Positions 17,156-25,111 of a DNA stretch of 64,000 bases are shown here, piece after piece. The notes under the pieces are model-generated. The model was not told the origin of the DNA. It ran no database searches and saw nothing but the letters and a program-made list of their open reading frames with translations. Each line of letters opens with the position of its first letter. Positions within the stretch are counted from its first letter, which is position 1. The DNA comes from Halarcobacter bivalviorum (GTDB lineage Bacteria > Campylobacterota > Campylobacteria > Campylobacterales > Arcobacteraceae). The position numbers were made by a program, and so were the translations under genes. The stretch is from positions 1,178,001-1,242,000 of the forward strand of contig NZ_CP031217.1 of assembly GCF_003346815.1 (NCBI RefSeq), given 5' to 3'.

Positions 17156-17416
17156 AGATACAACTATTTATTGAATATACATTATATAAATAAAGTACTT
17201 AAATCCACTTATTTATTATATATTTATTAAAAAGCTTATTTTATGCATACTTATAGAAAAAATATTACAAAATACAATAATTTTTCTATATATTTTTATT
17301 ATAAGTTATAATTTTTATGTTTATTTTATGTCATATTTAGAACTTTAGTATACATAATGTATGTTAAAAGTGAAAAATTTAACTTTAAAAAACATTTTTA
17401 TAATTTAGGAGATATT
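17156..17416. promoter_or_regulatory. attI region with candidate cassette promoter and intI leader
   Basis: The attI-cassette crossover lies at the GTT of minus-strand GTTGTATC (17159-17166). A minus-strand TATAAT (17181-17186) lies about 15 bases before it and is a candidate cassette promoter Pc; its -35 is not convincing. Upstream of intI, ATACATAATGTAT at 17350-17362 is a 13-bp palindrome in the expected operator/promoter position, possibly for SOS-type control, though no LexA box consensus can be asserted. The rest is extremely AT-rich. Confidence 0.55.
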
Positions 17417-18379
17417 ATGGGTAAAAAACTACTTGATATAATGAGAGATAAAATCAGAGTAAAACACTATAGTTTAAAAACTGAAAATGTATACATATAT
17501 TGGGCAAAAAAATATATTCTATTTCATAATAAAAGACATCCTAATACTATGGGTAAAAAAGAGATTGAAGAGTATTTAACTTATCTAGCCAAAAATCTAA
17601 ATGTATCTCCTACTACACAGAACCAAGCCTTTTACTCCATTGTATTTCTTTACGAACAAGTATTAAACATATCATTAAAAAATGAAAATATTCAAGCTTT
17701 AAGAGCTCAAGAAAGAAAACATATTCCTGTAGTTTTAACTATAGATGAAGTCAAAAGTATTATATTAAATATGGCGGGTATTTATCAACTTATAGTTAAA
17801 CTTATGTATGGTTGTGGTTTAAGGATGAAGGAAGTACAAAATATTCGTATCAAAGATATTGATTTTGGATTCGATAAAATTTATGTTTGGGATAGTAAAT
17901 CTTTAAAAGATAGAACTATCCCTTTACCACAAAGTATAAAAAATGAACTCCAAATACAAACTCAAAAAGTAAAAGAATTACATCAAAGGGATTTATCTGA
18001 TGGCTTTGGTAGTGTTTATATTCCATATGCTTTAAGTAAAAAGTTTAAAAATATTGAATATGATACAAAATGGCAATATGTTTTTCCTATGAGTAAAATC
18101 TCAAAAGACCCTAGAACAGGTAAACAAAGAAGGCATCATATTTTAGATGTAACTCTAAGTCGAAATATAAAAAATGCAGTTAAAAAATCAAATATAGATA
18201 AAAGAGTTACATCACATATTTTTAGACACTCTTATGCAACTCATCTTTTACAAAATGGTACAGATATAAGAAGTATACAAGAACTACTAGGACATAAATC
18301 TATAGAAACAACTATGATATATACACACGTTGTGAAAGAATTAAATAAAGGTGATATTAAATCACCATTGGATTTTTAA
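17417..18379 (+). CDS. intI: Integron integrase
   Basis: 320 residues, normal IntI length. Tyrosine-recombinase catalytic residues are Arg136 (CGLRMKEV), His267 and Arg270 ([12 protein letters not shown]), His293 (LLGHKS) and Tyr302 (TTMIYTHV). The IntI-specific extra segment before the second box is present: [13 protein letters not shown] then [23 protein letters not shown]. The C-terminus ends [10 protein letters not shown], like the RSPLD end of known IntI proteins. The ATG at 17417 has TTTAGGAGATATT before it and is chosen over an in-frame ATG at 17357. It recombines attC cassettes, folded on one strand, with attI. It appears intact. Confidence 0.95.
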   Translation: MGKKLLDIMRDKIRVKHYSLKTENVYIYWAKKYILFHNKRHPNTMGKKEIEEYLTYLAKNLNVSPTTQNQAFYSIVFLYEQVLNISLKNENIQALRAQERKHIPVVLTIDEVKSIILNMAGIYQLIVKLMYGCGLRMKEVQNIRIKDIDFGFDKIYVWDSKSLKDRTIPLPQSIKNELQIQTQKVKELHQRDLSDGFGSVYIPYALSKKFKNIEYDTKWQYVFPMSKISKDPRTGKQRRHHILDVTLSRNIKNAVKKSNIDKRVTSHIFRHSYATHLLQNGTDIRSIQELLGHKSIETTMIYTHVVKELNKGDIKSPLDF

Positions 18380-18471
18380 ATTTTATGAATAAATATTGAT
18401 TGTTAAATTCTGATTCAAAACCTGTAGTTTTTGACACAAAATCCAGAATAGTCTGCAGATTTAATTCTCTT

Positions 18472-18900
18472 CTATTTACTCTCTTTAATACTAGATATTA
18501 AGCTTGAGAGAGTACTTATTAAACTAGTATGTTCAACAGGTTTTTGCAGAATATGGTTTATACCTATTTCATTTAGTTGAGTTAGTTTTTCTTTTTCTGT
18601 ATGAGCTGAGATTATCATAACTTTTTGTTCTTTATTAATTTTAAAAATCTCTTTACAAAGCTCTATCCCATCAAGTTTTGGCATGCTTATATCTGTAATT
18701 ATTAGGTCATAAAATTTATTGTTTTTTACTCTAAAGTTTTTATACTCTTGTAAAGCTTCATAGCCATTAAAACTAATATCTATATGAGAAAAAAAGTTTT
18801 TAAAAAGTTTATTTAGTTGTTCTCTAACATCACTATTATCTTCTATAAAAAGAATATTTAATGTTTTACTATATTCTACTAACTCTTTTAGATTCTGCAT
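18472..18900 (-). CDS. Single-domain response regulator (receiver only)
   Basis: 142 residues forming one CheY-like receiver: acidic pair Glu20/Asp21, phosphoacceptor Asp70 in LIITDISMPKLDG, Ser98 in MIISAH, and Lys120 in LQKPVE. No output domain. It follows the sensor kinase gene by 11 bases and is surely its partner, perhaps acting in a phosphorelay or on a protein target rather than on DNA. Confidence 0.9.
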   Translation of the reverse strand: MQNLKELVEYSKTLNILFIEDNSDVREQLNKLFKNFFSHIDISFNGYEALQEYKNFRVKNNKFYDLIITDISMPKLDGIELCKEIFKINKEQKVMIISAHTEKEKLTQLNEIGINHILQKPVEHTSLISTLSSLISSIKESK

Positions 18901-18911
18901 TTTATGTCCTT

Positions 18912-21734
18912 TTATTTAATAGGTAAATCAATTAAAAATGTTGCTCCTTCATTTTCATTGATAACTTTTAAATTACCTTTACAATGGTCATTAACAATGA
19001 TTCTACTCATATAAAGACCAAGCCCTGTTCCTTCTTTATCACTTTTTGTAGAAAAATAAGGGTCAAAGATTTTTTCAATAAGTGACTCTTCTATTCCACC
19101 ACCATTATCTTGAATTTTTATAACAATATTATTCTCATTTCTTTTGTATGTTGAAATAGAAATTTGTTTATCATTACTATTTTTTTCAGATAAAATATCT
19201 TCGGCATTTTTTATTATATTTAGAATTACTTGCTGTAGCTCTGTTGAATAAGAGTATAAACGTAAATCTTTTTCAAAACTTGTTTCTAGTTTTATATTTT
19301 TTGCTGCCATAGAAGTTTTTGTAATACTAATTGCTTTTTTTATTACTTCTTCTAAATCAAACTCTTCTTTCTCTTTATCACTTTTAAAGAAGTTTCTAAA
19401 ATCATCAATAGTTGAAGATAGATGTTTTGAATATTCGGTTATTAACATTAATTCATCTTCTAAAGTATTTTTCTCTACTTTATCTTCAATCATAAGTTTT
19501 ACAAGTAAGTTATTTGTAGTAGCAGATATTGCAGCTAATGGTTGTCTCCATTGATGAGCAATCATAGAAATCATTTCTCCCATTTGAGCTAATCTACTTT
19601 GTTGGATTAGTTGTTTTGTACTATTTTCATTTTTTCTAATCTCTTTTTTTATTCTCTCTTCTAAATTTGCATTTAACTCTTCTAATCTTTGTTCTAATAT
19701 TTTTCTAGTAGAAATATCTCTAATAACTGTATGAATAACTCTTCTATTTTCAATCTCAATAGAAGTTAAAACTATCTCTACCCAAAGTTCTCTTCTTTGA
19801 TAATTTAAAAGAATAGCTTCAAAACTACTAACCCCAAAGATTAAAGCTTTTTCAATTTTATTTTCAAAAAGTCTTTGAGAAGAGGTATTATCTGGTTGGT
19901 ATTCTGGTGCTAAATCGTGTAGATGTTTGTTTATTACCTCTTTTTTTGTGAAGCCTAAAATATTTTTAGTTGATTCATTACAATCAGTTATTACTTTGTT
20001 TTTAATTAGAAGAACACTATCTGAAGATTTGTTATAAAGAGTTTCAAATAAGATTTTTTGTTTTGCAAGTTGCATTGTTTTTTCTTCAATTTTATTGTTT
20101 GCTTCTTGCAATTTTCTATTATGCTTATTTAAAATATTTTGTCTATATATAAAAATACCAAAAACTAAAAAACTTAGAATTACAATTTGCCAAATAAGTT
20201 TATAGTTAAGACCTTCCTTAAAAGATACAGCAGTCCACTTATTGAAAATTTCTCTATGCTCTTCTTCTGTGATTTTTTCTAAGGTTTTATTTAAAATATC
20301 TAATAGAATTTTATTCTCATTATGAATAGCCATGCTTACTGAATAATTCATATCTGTATATCTTGAAATATATAGATTTTTTAAAGCATAGTTTGACATA
20401 TAATAAGAAGCAATTGGAAGAGGTTGAATTGCAAAATAAGCTTCTGCATTACTTACTTTTTCTAATGTCTCTCTATCTGTTTTTGTGATTAAAATATCAA
20501 GATTTGGATTAGTTTTTTTAAGTTCTTTTATTAAAAATGAGTCATATCTTACTGCCATGGTTTTATCCAAAACTTCATCTAAACTAGAAACAACAGATTT
20601 ATCTTTTTGAGTAATAATTGCAAGTTTATAATTTAAGTATGCTTTTGTAAGATTTGAGAAACTTTGTATGTCCTCATCTTTTGTAACAGTTGGTATAATA
20701 TCACACTGTTTGATTTTTAAAAACTCTTTTGTTTGTTCCCACGAAACAGTAGGAATAGGTATAAATTTAACATTTATCATCTCTTCTATTTTTTTCAAAA
20801 TATCAATAGAAATACCTTTTATTTTTCCTTCATCTTCAAAAGAGATAGGTTTTAAATCAGTTATATTACACATTCTAATAACTTTTCTATTTTGAATATA
20901 TTCAAGTTCTTCTTTATTTAAAAAAGAGATATCTTTCTTTTTTATAAGATTATTTGTACCAAACCATTTTCTTTTTAACTCTAAAAGCTCTTCATCACTT
21001 ACACTTTTTTGTGCTTTTTTTAGAATATCTCTTAAAATAATTTTATCTTTTGAAGTTCCAATTGAGATTAAACTTACCATTCTATTATCATCAACAAAAG
21101 CAGAAGGAACAACTCCTGAAATATTATTTGTAGTAATCACATAGTCTAAAACATTTTTTTTACCAACAGTTGCATCAGCTTTTCCTAAAGAGAGTAGTTT
21201 TAAAGCTTCTAAAGAGTCTTTTACAAGGATTTGATTAATCTCTGGATAAAACTTTTCAATTGCTTTTTGAGCAAAAAAGCCTTTAGGCATAATTATTGTT
21301 TTACCTTTTAAACTCTCAAGGGAATCAAGATGATTATTTCCCTCTTTTACATAAATAGCATTTGCAGCTGTATGAAAAACAGAGGTAAAAGCAATAGTTT
21401 TTGCTCTTTTTTTATTTTTAGAAATATTTATTATTGCATCTATCTTATCCTCTTGAAGCATTTGCATAAACTCATCCCAAGAAGGACCTGTAATATACTC
21501 AACTTCTACATCTAGCTTTTTTGCTAGAAGGTTCATATAATCAATAGAAAAACCTTTTGGTTTACCATCTTCAAAGTAGTTATAAGGAGGCCAATTTAGT
21601 TCATTATGTAGTCTTAAAGGAGAGTTCTCTTTTAAAAAGTTTTTTTCTTCTTGTGTTAATAAAACTCTATTTTGTGCAAATAAAGTAGTAAAAGATAATA
21701 GAAAAATTATAAATAGAGTAGTTATTTTATTCAT
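18912..21734 (-). CDS. Sensor histidine kinase with two periplasmic SBP_bac_3 domains and a PAS domain
   Basis: 940 residues. A signal peptide (1-20) is followed by two solute-binding (bacterial extracellular type 3) modules at about 28-265 and 275-505; each begins with the HNELNWPPYNYFEDGKPKGFSIDY or CNITDLKPISFEDEGKIKGIS type of segment. One membrane helix lies at about 517-537, then a PAS domain (about 560-690), a HisKA domain with phosphoacceptor His727 in MIAHQWRQP, and an HATPase domain with NIIKNAEDIL, DNGGGI and GTGLGLYMS. It likely senses amino-acid-like ligands outside the inner membrane. It is co-transcribed with the downstream receiver protein. Confidence 0.92.
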   Translation of the reverse strand: MNKITTLFIIFLLSFTTLFAQNRVLLTQEEKNFLKENSPLRLHNELNWPPYNYFEDGKPKGFSIDYMNLLAKKLDVEVEYITGPSWDEFMQMLQEDKIDAIINISKNKKRAKTIAFTSVFHTAANAIYVKEGNNHLDSLESLKGKTIIMPKGFFAQKAIEKFYPEINQILVKDSLEALKLLSLGKADATVGKKNVLDYVITTNNISGVVPSAFVDDNRMVSLISIGTSKDKIILRDILKKAQKSVSDEELLELKRKWFGTNNLIKKKDISFLNKEELEYIQNRKVIRMCNITDLKPISFEDEGKIKGISIDILKKIEEMINVKFIPIPTVSWEQTKEFLKIKQCDIIPTVTKDEDIQSFSNLTKAYLNYKLAIITQKDKSVVSSLDEVLDKTMAVRYDSFLIKELKKTNPNLDILITKTDRETLEKVSNAEAYFAIQPLPIASYYMSNYALKNLYISRYTDMNYSVSMAIHNENKILLDILNKTLEKITEEEHREIFNKWTAVSFKEGLNYKLIWQIVILSFLVFGIFIYRQNILNKHNRKLQEANNKIEEKTMQLAKQKILFETLYNKSSDSVLLIKNKVITDCNESTKNILGFTKKEVINKHLHDLAPEYQPDNTSSQRLFENKIEKALIFGVSSFEAILLNYQRRELWVEIVLTSIEIENRRVIHTVIRDISTRKILEQRLEELNANLEERIKKEIRKNENSTKQLIQQSRLAQMGEMISMIAHQWRQPLAAISATTNNLLVKLMIEDKVEKNTLEDELMLITEYSKHLSSTIDDFRNFFKSDKEKEEFDLEEVIKKAISITKTSMAAKNIKLETSFEKDLRLYSYSTELQQVILNIIKNAEDILSEKNSNDKQISISTYKRNENNIVIKIQDNGGGIEESLIEKIFDPYFSTKSDKEGTGLGLYMSRIIVNDHCKGNLKVINENEGATFLIDLPIK

Positions 21735-21844
21735 TGTAGTTTAATTATATATTATTTTAGATTAATTCCTATTTTAATTAAAATAAGAGTACCTTAAAGC
21801 TATTTAGAGATAATTAGTAAAAAGAAAATAATAAAAGGAAAAGA

Positions 21845-22324
21845 ATGAGTTTTTATACTGCTGATATTTGTGATGAACATCCAGATAAGGTTTATGTTTT
21901 AGATAATGAGTTTAAAAACTATGGAGCAAAACAAAAAGCTTCTGGAGTTGTTGTAACAGTAAAATTAGATAGAAATAACAGTGAATTAATTAAAATTTTA
22001 AGAGATGAAAATGGTACTGGAAAAATTGTTGTAGTTGATGTAGAAAATGAGTATTTTGCAGTAGTTGGAGAAAACTTAATGAAATTTGCCCATGCAAATA
22101 ATTATGAAGCAATTATTGTAAATGGTTATGTAAGAGATACTGAACAAATAAAAGATATTCCAGTAGGATTATTTGCAAGGGGAACTTGTCCAAGAAAATA
22201 TATTCCAGTAACGGAAGCTGAAAGAAACCTTGAATTATCATTTTGTGGTGTACAGTTTAATGATGGGGATTATGTTTATGCCGATGTAGACGGTATCATT
22301 CTTACTAAAGAGAAACTTGTATAA
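21845..22324 (+). CDS. rraA: RraA-family protein (ribonuclease E activity regulator / aldolase-like)
   Basis: 159 residues, typical RraA length. TADICDEHPDKV at the N-terminus, GKIVVVD and IIVNGYVRDTEQI, and the C-terminal GDYVYADVDGIIL are family elements. RraA proteins inhibit RNase E in enterics; some relatives are hydroxymethyl-glutarate aldolases. RNase E is not generally found in Campylobacterota, so the physiological role here is uncertain. The stop overlaps the next start by one base, so it is translationally coupled to the GGCT-like gene. Confidence 0.85.
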   Translation: MSFYTADICDEHPDKVYVLDNEFKNYGAKQKASGVVVTVKLDRNNSELIKILRDENGTGKIVVVDVENEYFAVVGENLMKFAHANNYEAIIVNGYVRDTEQIKDIPVGLFARGTCPRKYIPVTEAERNLELSFCGVQFNDGDYVYADVDGIILTKEKLV

Positions 22325-22887
22325 TGTATCTTTTTGGTTTTGGTTCTTTAATTAACTTAAGCAGTGCTCAAAAATCTTTTCAAAGAGAGTTAAGTTATAA
22401 AGACTTAATTCCTGTAAGAGTAAAAGGATATAAAAAAGTTTGGAATTCAATTGAGTATATTACTTTTGATAATAAAGAAGTAAATGGGGTATTTTTAAAT
22501 CTACAAGAAGATAAAAATAGTACAACTACCGGAGTTGTTATCAAACTTTCAACTGAAGAGTTTGAGGTTTTAAAACAACGAGAAAAAAACTATTCACAAA
22601 TAGAGATAAAAGCTGAAAACATAGAGGGTGCTTTTTTAGAAGAAAATGCTGTAGCTTTTATGACTACAAAAACTGATAAATTAGCAAAAATAGGGGATGA
22701 AAATACTTATATCCCTGCAAAATATATTGAAATTTTGACTTCTGCTTTTGAAAATTATGATGAAGAGTTTGTAGAAAGTTATAAAAAAGAGTGTTTAGAA
22801 AACTTTCCTTTCGAATTAAAAGAGGGAGTATATAAGTTTGCCGATGCTTTACAAAATAAATTAGCAAAAGAGGGTATTAGAAAATAG
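22324..22887 (+). CDS. Gamma-glutamylcyclotransferase-like (GGCT fold) protein
   Basis: 187 residues. The N-terminal YLFGFGSLINLSSAQKS is the phosphate-binding-like loop of the GGCT/AIG2 fold, and VKGYKKVWN with VNGVFLNL follows as in these proteins. They usually act on gamma-glutamyl compounds. The gene is coupled to rraA upstream and abuts the next gene downstream with no gap, suggesting a four-gene operon ending in ovoA. A gamma-glutamyl or thiol-related substrate would fit that neighbourhood, but this is inference. Confidence 0.7.
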   Translation: MYLFGFGSLINLSSAQKSFQRELSYKDLIPVRVKGYKKVWNSIEYITFDNKEVNGVFLNLQEDKNSTTTGVVIKLSTEEFEVLKQREKNYSQIEIKAENIEGAFLEENAVAFMTTKTDKLAKIGDENTYIPAKYIEILTSAFENYDEEFVESYKKECLENFPFELKEGVYKFADALQNKLAKEGIRK

Positions 22888-25101
22888 ATGAACTATAGTA
22901 CAAAGTGTACCATTTACTCTTCAACTCTTTATAAAACACAAAGAGTTTCAAGTAGTGATAAAATTATAGTTAAAGAAAATAACTGTATTGATATATGTTT
23001 ATGTGAAGAGGATAGTTTTGATAAATTTGAAGAGGAGTTAAGTTCTTTATGTGGAAACTCATTTTCATATTTTCTTAAAAAAAGAATCTCCTCTTCTTTT
23101 ATCTCAATTTTTTCAATTATTGTGATTATGTTTGCTTTTCTTTCTGTTTCAATTTTTGAGGATTTATCTAAAAAAATCATCTTTGAAATGCCTTTTGATT
23201 GGCAACTACCTGACTCTATCTCTTTAATTTTTGTTTTGATTTTTTTATTTGGACTTTTTTTAATGCCCTCTATTTTAGAAGCAGAAAGAAGTGAGTTTAA
23301 AAATATCTTGTCTTCATGGTTAAATAAAGATATAAAAAAACAAAAAAGATTAAATCTAGCTTTTTCTCAATATGATAAAAAAACACAAATTGATTTATAT
23401 AATCTTGAAATCTTACCTAAAGAGCATTGGGCAAATAGTGTTTTATTAAAAGCTCTACTTAAAAACTTCAATGAAATAAATATTCATGTAAGAAATGATG
23501 AAGTAAAGGTGATTCAAAAAAGATTACTCTCTTCTTCGGTTAAAAATATTGAGATAATAAGAGATTTAAAAATTATCCCAAATAAAAATATAGACTTTTT
23601 ATTCTCTTCAAAAGAGGAGAGATTAAACTCTTTACTTCAATTATGTTCTACAAAAAAGTTTGATACCCAAAAGGTATATATCTCTTTAGAGCTTTTTGAG
23701 TATTGCGGTAAAAACTTATTTGAAGAAGCAGAAAAATCAAATCAATTAGTATTTGGATTTCAAAATTTTATAAATAGAAGTTTTGATGATTTTAAGTTTT
23801 TAGTTCAAGAAGACTCTTCAAGAATCTACTTTACAAAAAACTTCTTTTTTAAAAATTTAGATGATGAACAAAGAAGATTATCTTATTTCTTAAGAAATCA
23901 TATAGAAGAGTGTATAGAGTATTTTGAAAATCCTATCTCTTTATTGATTTTATATAATTATGTAAAAAATATTGTACTTGATGAAAAAAGAGTTTTAAAT
24001 ATTTTAGAGAAATTTATTGCTACTGTAGAAAAGAAACAACAATATAAACTAATTGATAATTATTGGTTTGATATTGCAGGACAAATGTTTGATCCAAGGG
24101 ATTTAGAAAACTTTGAGCAAACAAAAGAGTCTTTATATAGAAAACTTTCTATTAATAGTTTAGATAAATTATTAGCTCTATTTGAAAGAAATGGTTATTT
24201 TGAACAAGCTATTTTATTAGCAAAATATCTATTTGAAATAAATCCAAGTAAATATTCAGTAATTATCTCTTCTTTATTTGAAAGAATGGGACGCTTTGAA
24301 GAGGCATATTCTACTTTACCAAATAATATAGAGTTTACAAGAAAAGAAAAACCTACAGCTTTAGAAGTTAGATATTTACAAAGAAAAGCTTGGATTATTG
24401 TAAGTCAAAGAAAAGAGCAGTTAAAGGAAGAAGGAGTATCTTCTTTAGAGCAACTTTATCTTTTAATTAATTCCCATAATTTTGATAATGAACCTATTTG
24501 GTTATGGCACTATTACAATATAAAAGCAAATTATGATGAGTGGAATTGTGATTATGAAAAAGCAATTGAACACTACAAAAAATGTTTAAGTATTCCAACA
24601 TTAGGTGCTTTTGAATATGGTGCAACTTTTGTAAATATGGCAATTGCATATAGATTTATCTATCTAACAAGTACTAAACAAAATCTTGATAATATAAAAA
24701 AATCAATAAGTTATGGAAAAGTAGGTTATCAATTAAAACAATCGGTTGGGGATAGAGATGAGTTACCTGTTGTTCAACATAACCAAGCTTTAAATATTTT
24801 ATATAAGCAACTTTTTGAAAATGAATTAGATGAAAAGTTATTAAATGAAGTGTTAATACTAACTTCAGATGCTATTTCTATTTTAGATTCAACAAACTCT
24901 ATAAAAAGATTAGGAATGTTGTTTTTAGAAAATATTGTTTGTAAATCTTTACTCAATATGGAGTTTACAGATATAGTAATTAGATTGGAAAATCATTTAA
25001 CTAAAATAGATGAAAATGAGTTAAAACAACTATTAAATCTATACAAAGAGTTTAAAAAAGCTAATAAAATATCGACTATTAATTATTTGGATGAACTATA
25101 A
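22888..25101 (+). CDS. Large membrane protein with helical-repeat C-terminal region, function unknown
   Basis: 737 residues, family not recognised. Two hydrophobic helices lie at about 69-90 and 108-128 after a Cys-containing N-terminal region. The remainder is a long soluble helical domain. From about residue 440 on, segments such as ALFERNGYFEQAILLAKYLFEINPSKY and EKAIEHYKKCLSI look like tetratricopeptide-type repeats, pointing to protein-protein interaction. Start abuts the GGCT-like stop, and the stop overlaps the upstream reading of ovoA, so it belongs to the same transcript. No catalytic motif is visible. Confidence 0.65.
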   Translation: MNYSTKCTIYSSTLYKTQRVSSSDKIIVKENNCIDICLCEEDSFDKFEEELSSLCGNSFSYFLKKRISSSFISIFSIIVIMFAFLSVSIFEDLSKKIIFEMPFDWQLPDSISLIFVLIFLFGLFLMPSILEAERSEFKNILSSWLNKDIKKQKRLNLAFSQYDKKTQIDLYNLEILPKEHWANSVLLKALLKNFNEINIHVRNDEVKVIQKRLLSSSVKNIEIIRDLKIIPNKNIDFLFSSKEERLNSLLQLCSTKKFDTQKVYISLELFEYCGKNLFEEAEKSNQLVFGFQNFINRSFDDFKFLVQEDSSRIYFTKNFFFKNLDDEQRRLSYFLRNHIEECIEYFENPISLLILYNYVKNIVLDEKRVLNILEKFIATVEKKQQYKLIDNYWFDIAGQMFDPRDLENFEQTKESLYRKLSINSLDKLLALFERNGYFEQAILLAKYLFEINPSKYSVIISSLFERMGRFEEAYSTLPNNIEFTRKEKPTALEVRYLQRKAWIIVSQRKEQLKEEGVSSLEQLYLLINSHNFDNEPIWLWHYYNIKANYDEWNCDYEKAIEHYKKCLSIPTLGAFEYGATFVNMAIAYRFIYLTSTKQNLDNIKKSISYGKVGYQLKQSVGDRDELPVVQHNQALNILYKQLFENELDEKLLNEVLILTSDAISILDSTNSIKRLGMLFLENIVCKSLLNMEFTDIVIRLENHLTKIDENELKQLLNLYKEFKKANKISTINYLDEL

Positions 25102-25111
25102 AAGGAAAGCA

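Larger units (their letters stand above)
13315..18379. mobile_element. Chromosomal integron: intI, attI region and five gene cassettes
   Basis: An IntI-type integrase on the plus strand is divergent from five minus-strand single-gene cassettes. Each gene is followed by a 69-70 bp attC site with conserved R''/L''/L'/R' layout and the invariant apical segment CCGCAGGGT. Cassette order from intI: GNAT-like, membrane-anchored unknown, inactive-looking signal peptidase, polytopic membrane protein, PD-(D/E)XK-like. High similarity among attC sites and a chromosomal housekeeping setting suggest a sedentary chromosomal integron. No resistance gene or transposon functions are present. Confidence 0.9.

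Noticed and set aside
17357-17416. Upstream ATG of intI adding 20 residues
   Set aside because: No ribosome site and it overlaps the palindrome; the ATG at 17417 has AGGAG and gives the usual IntI start.
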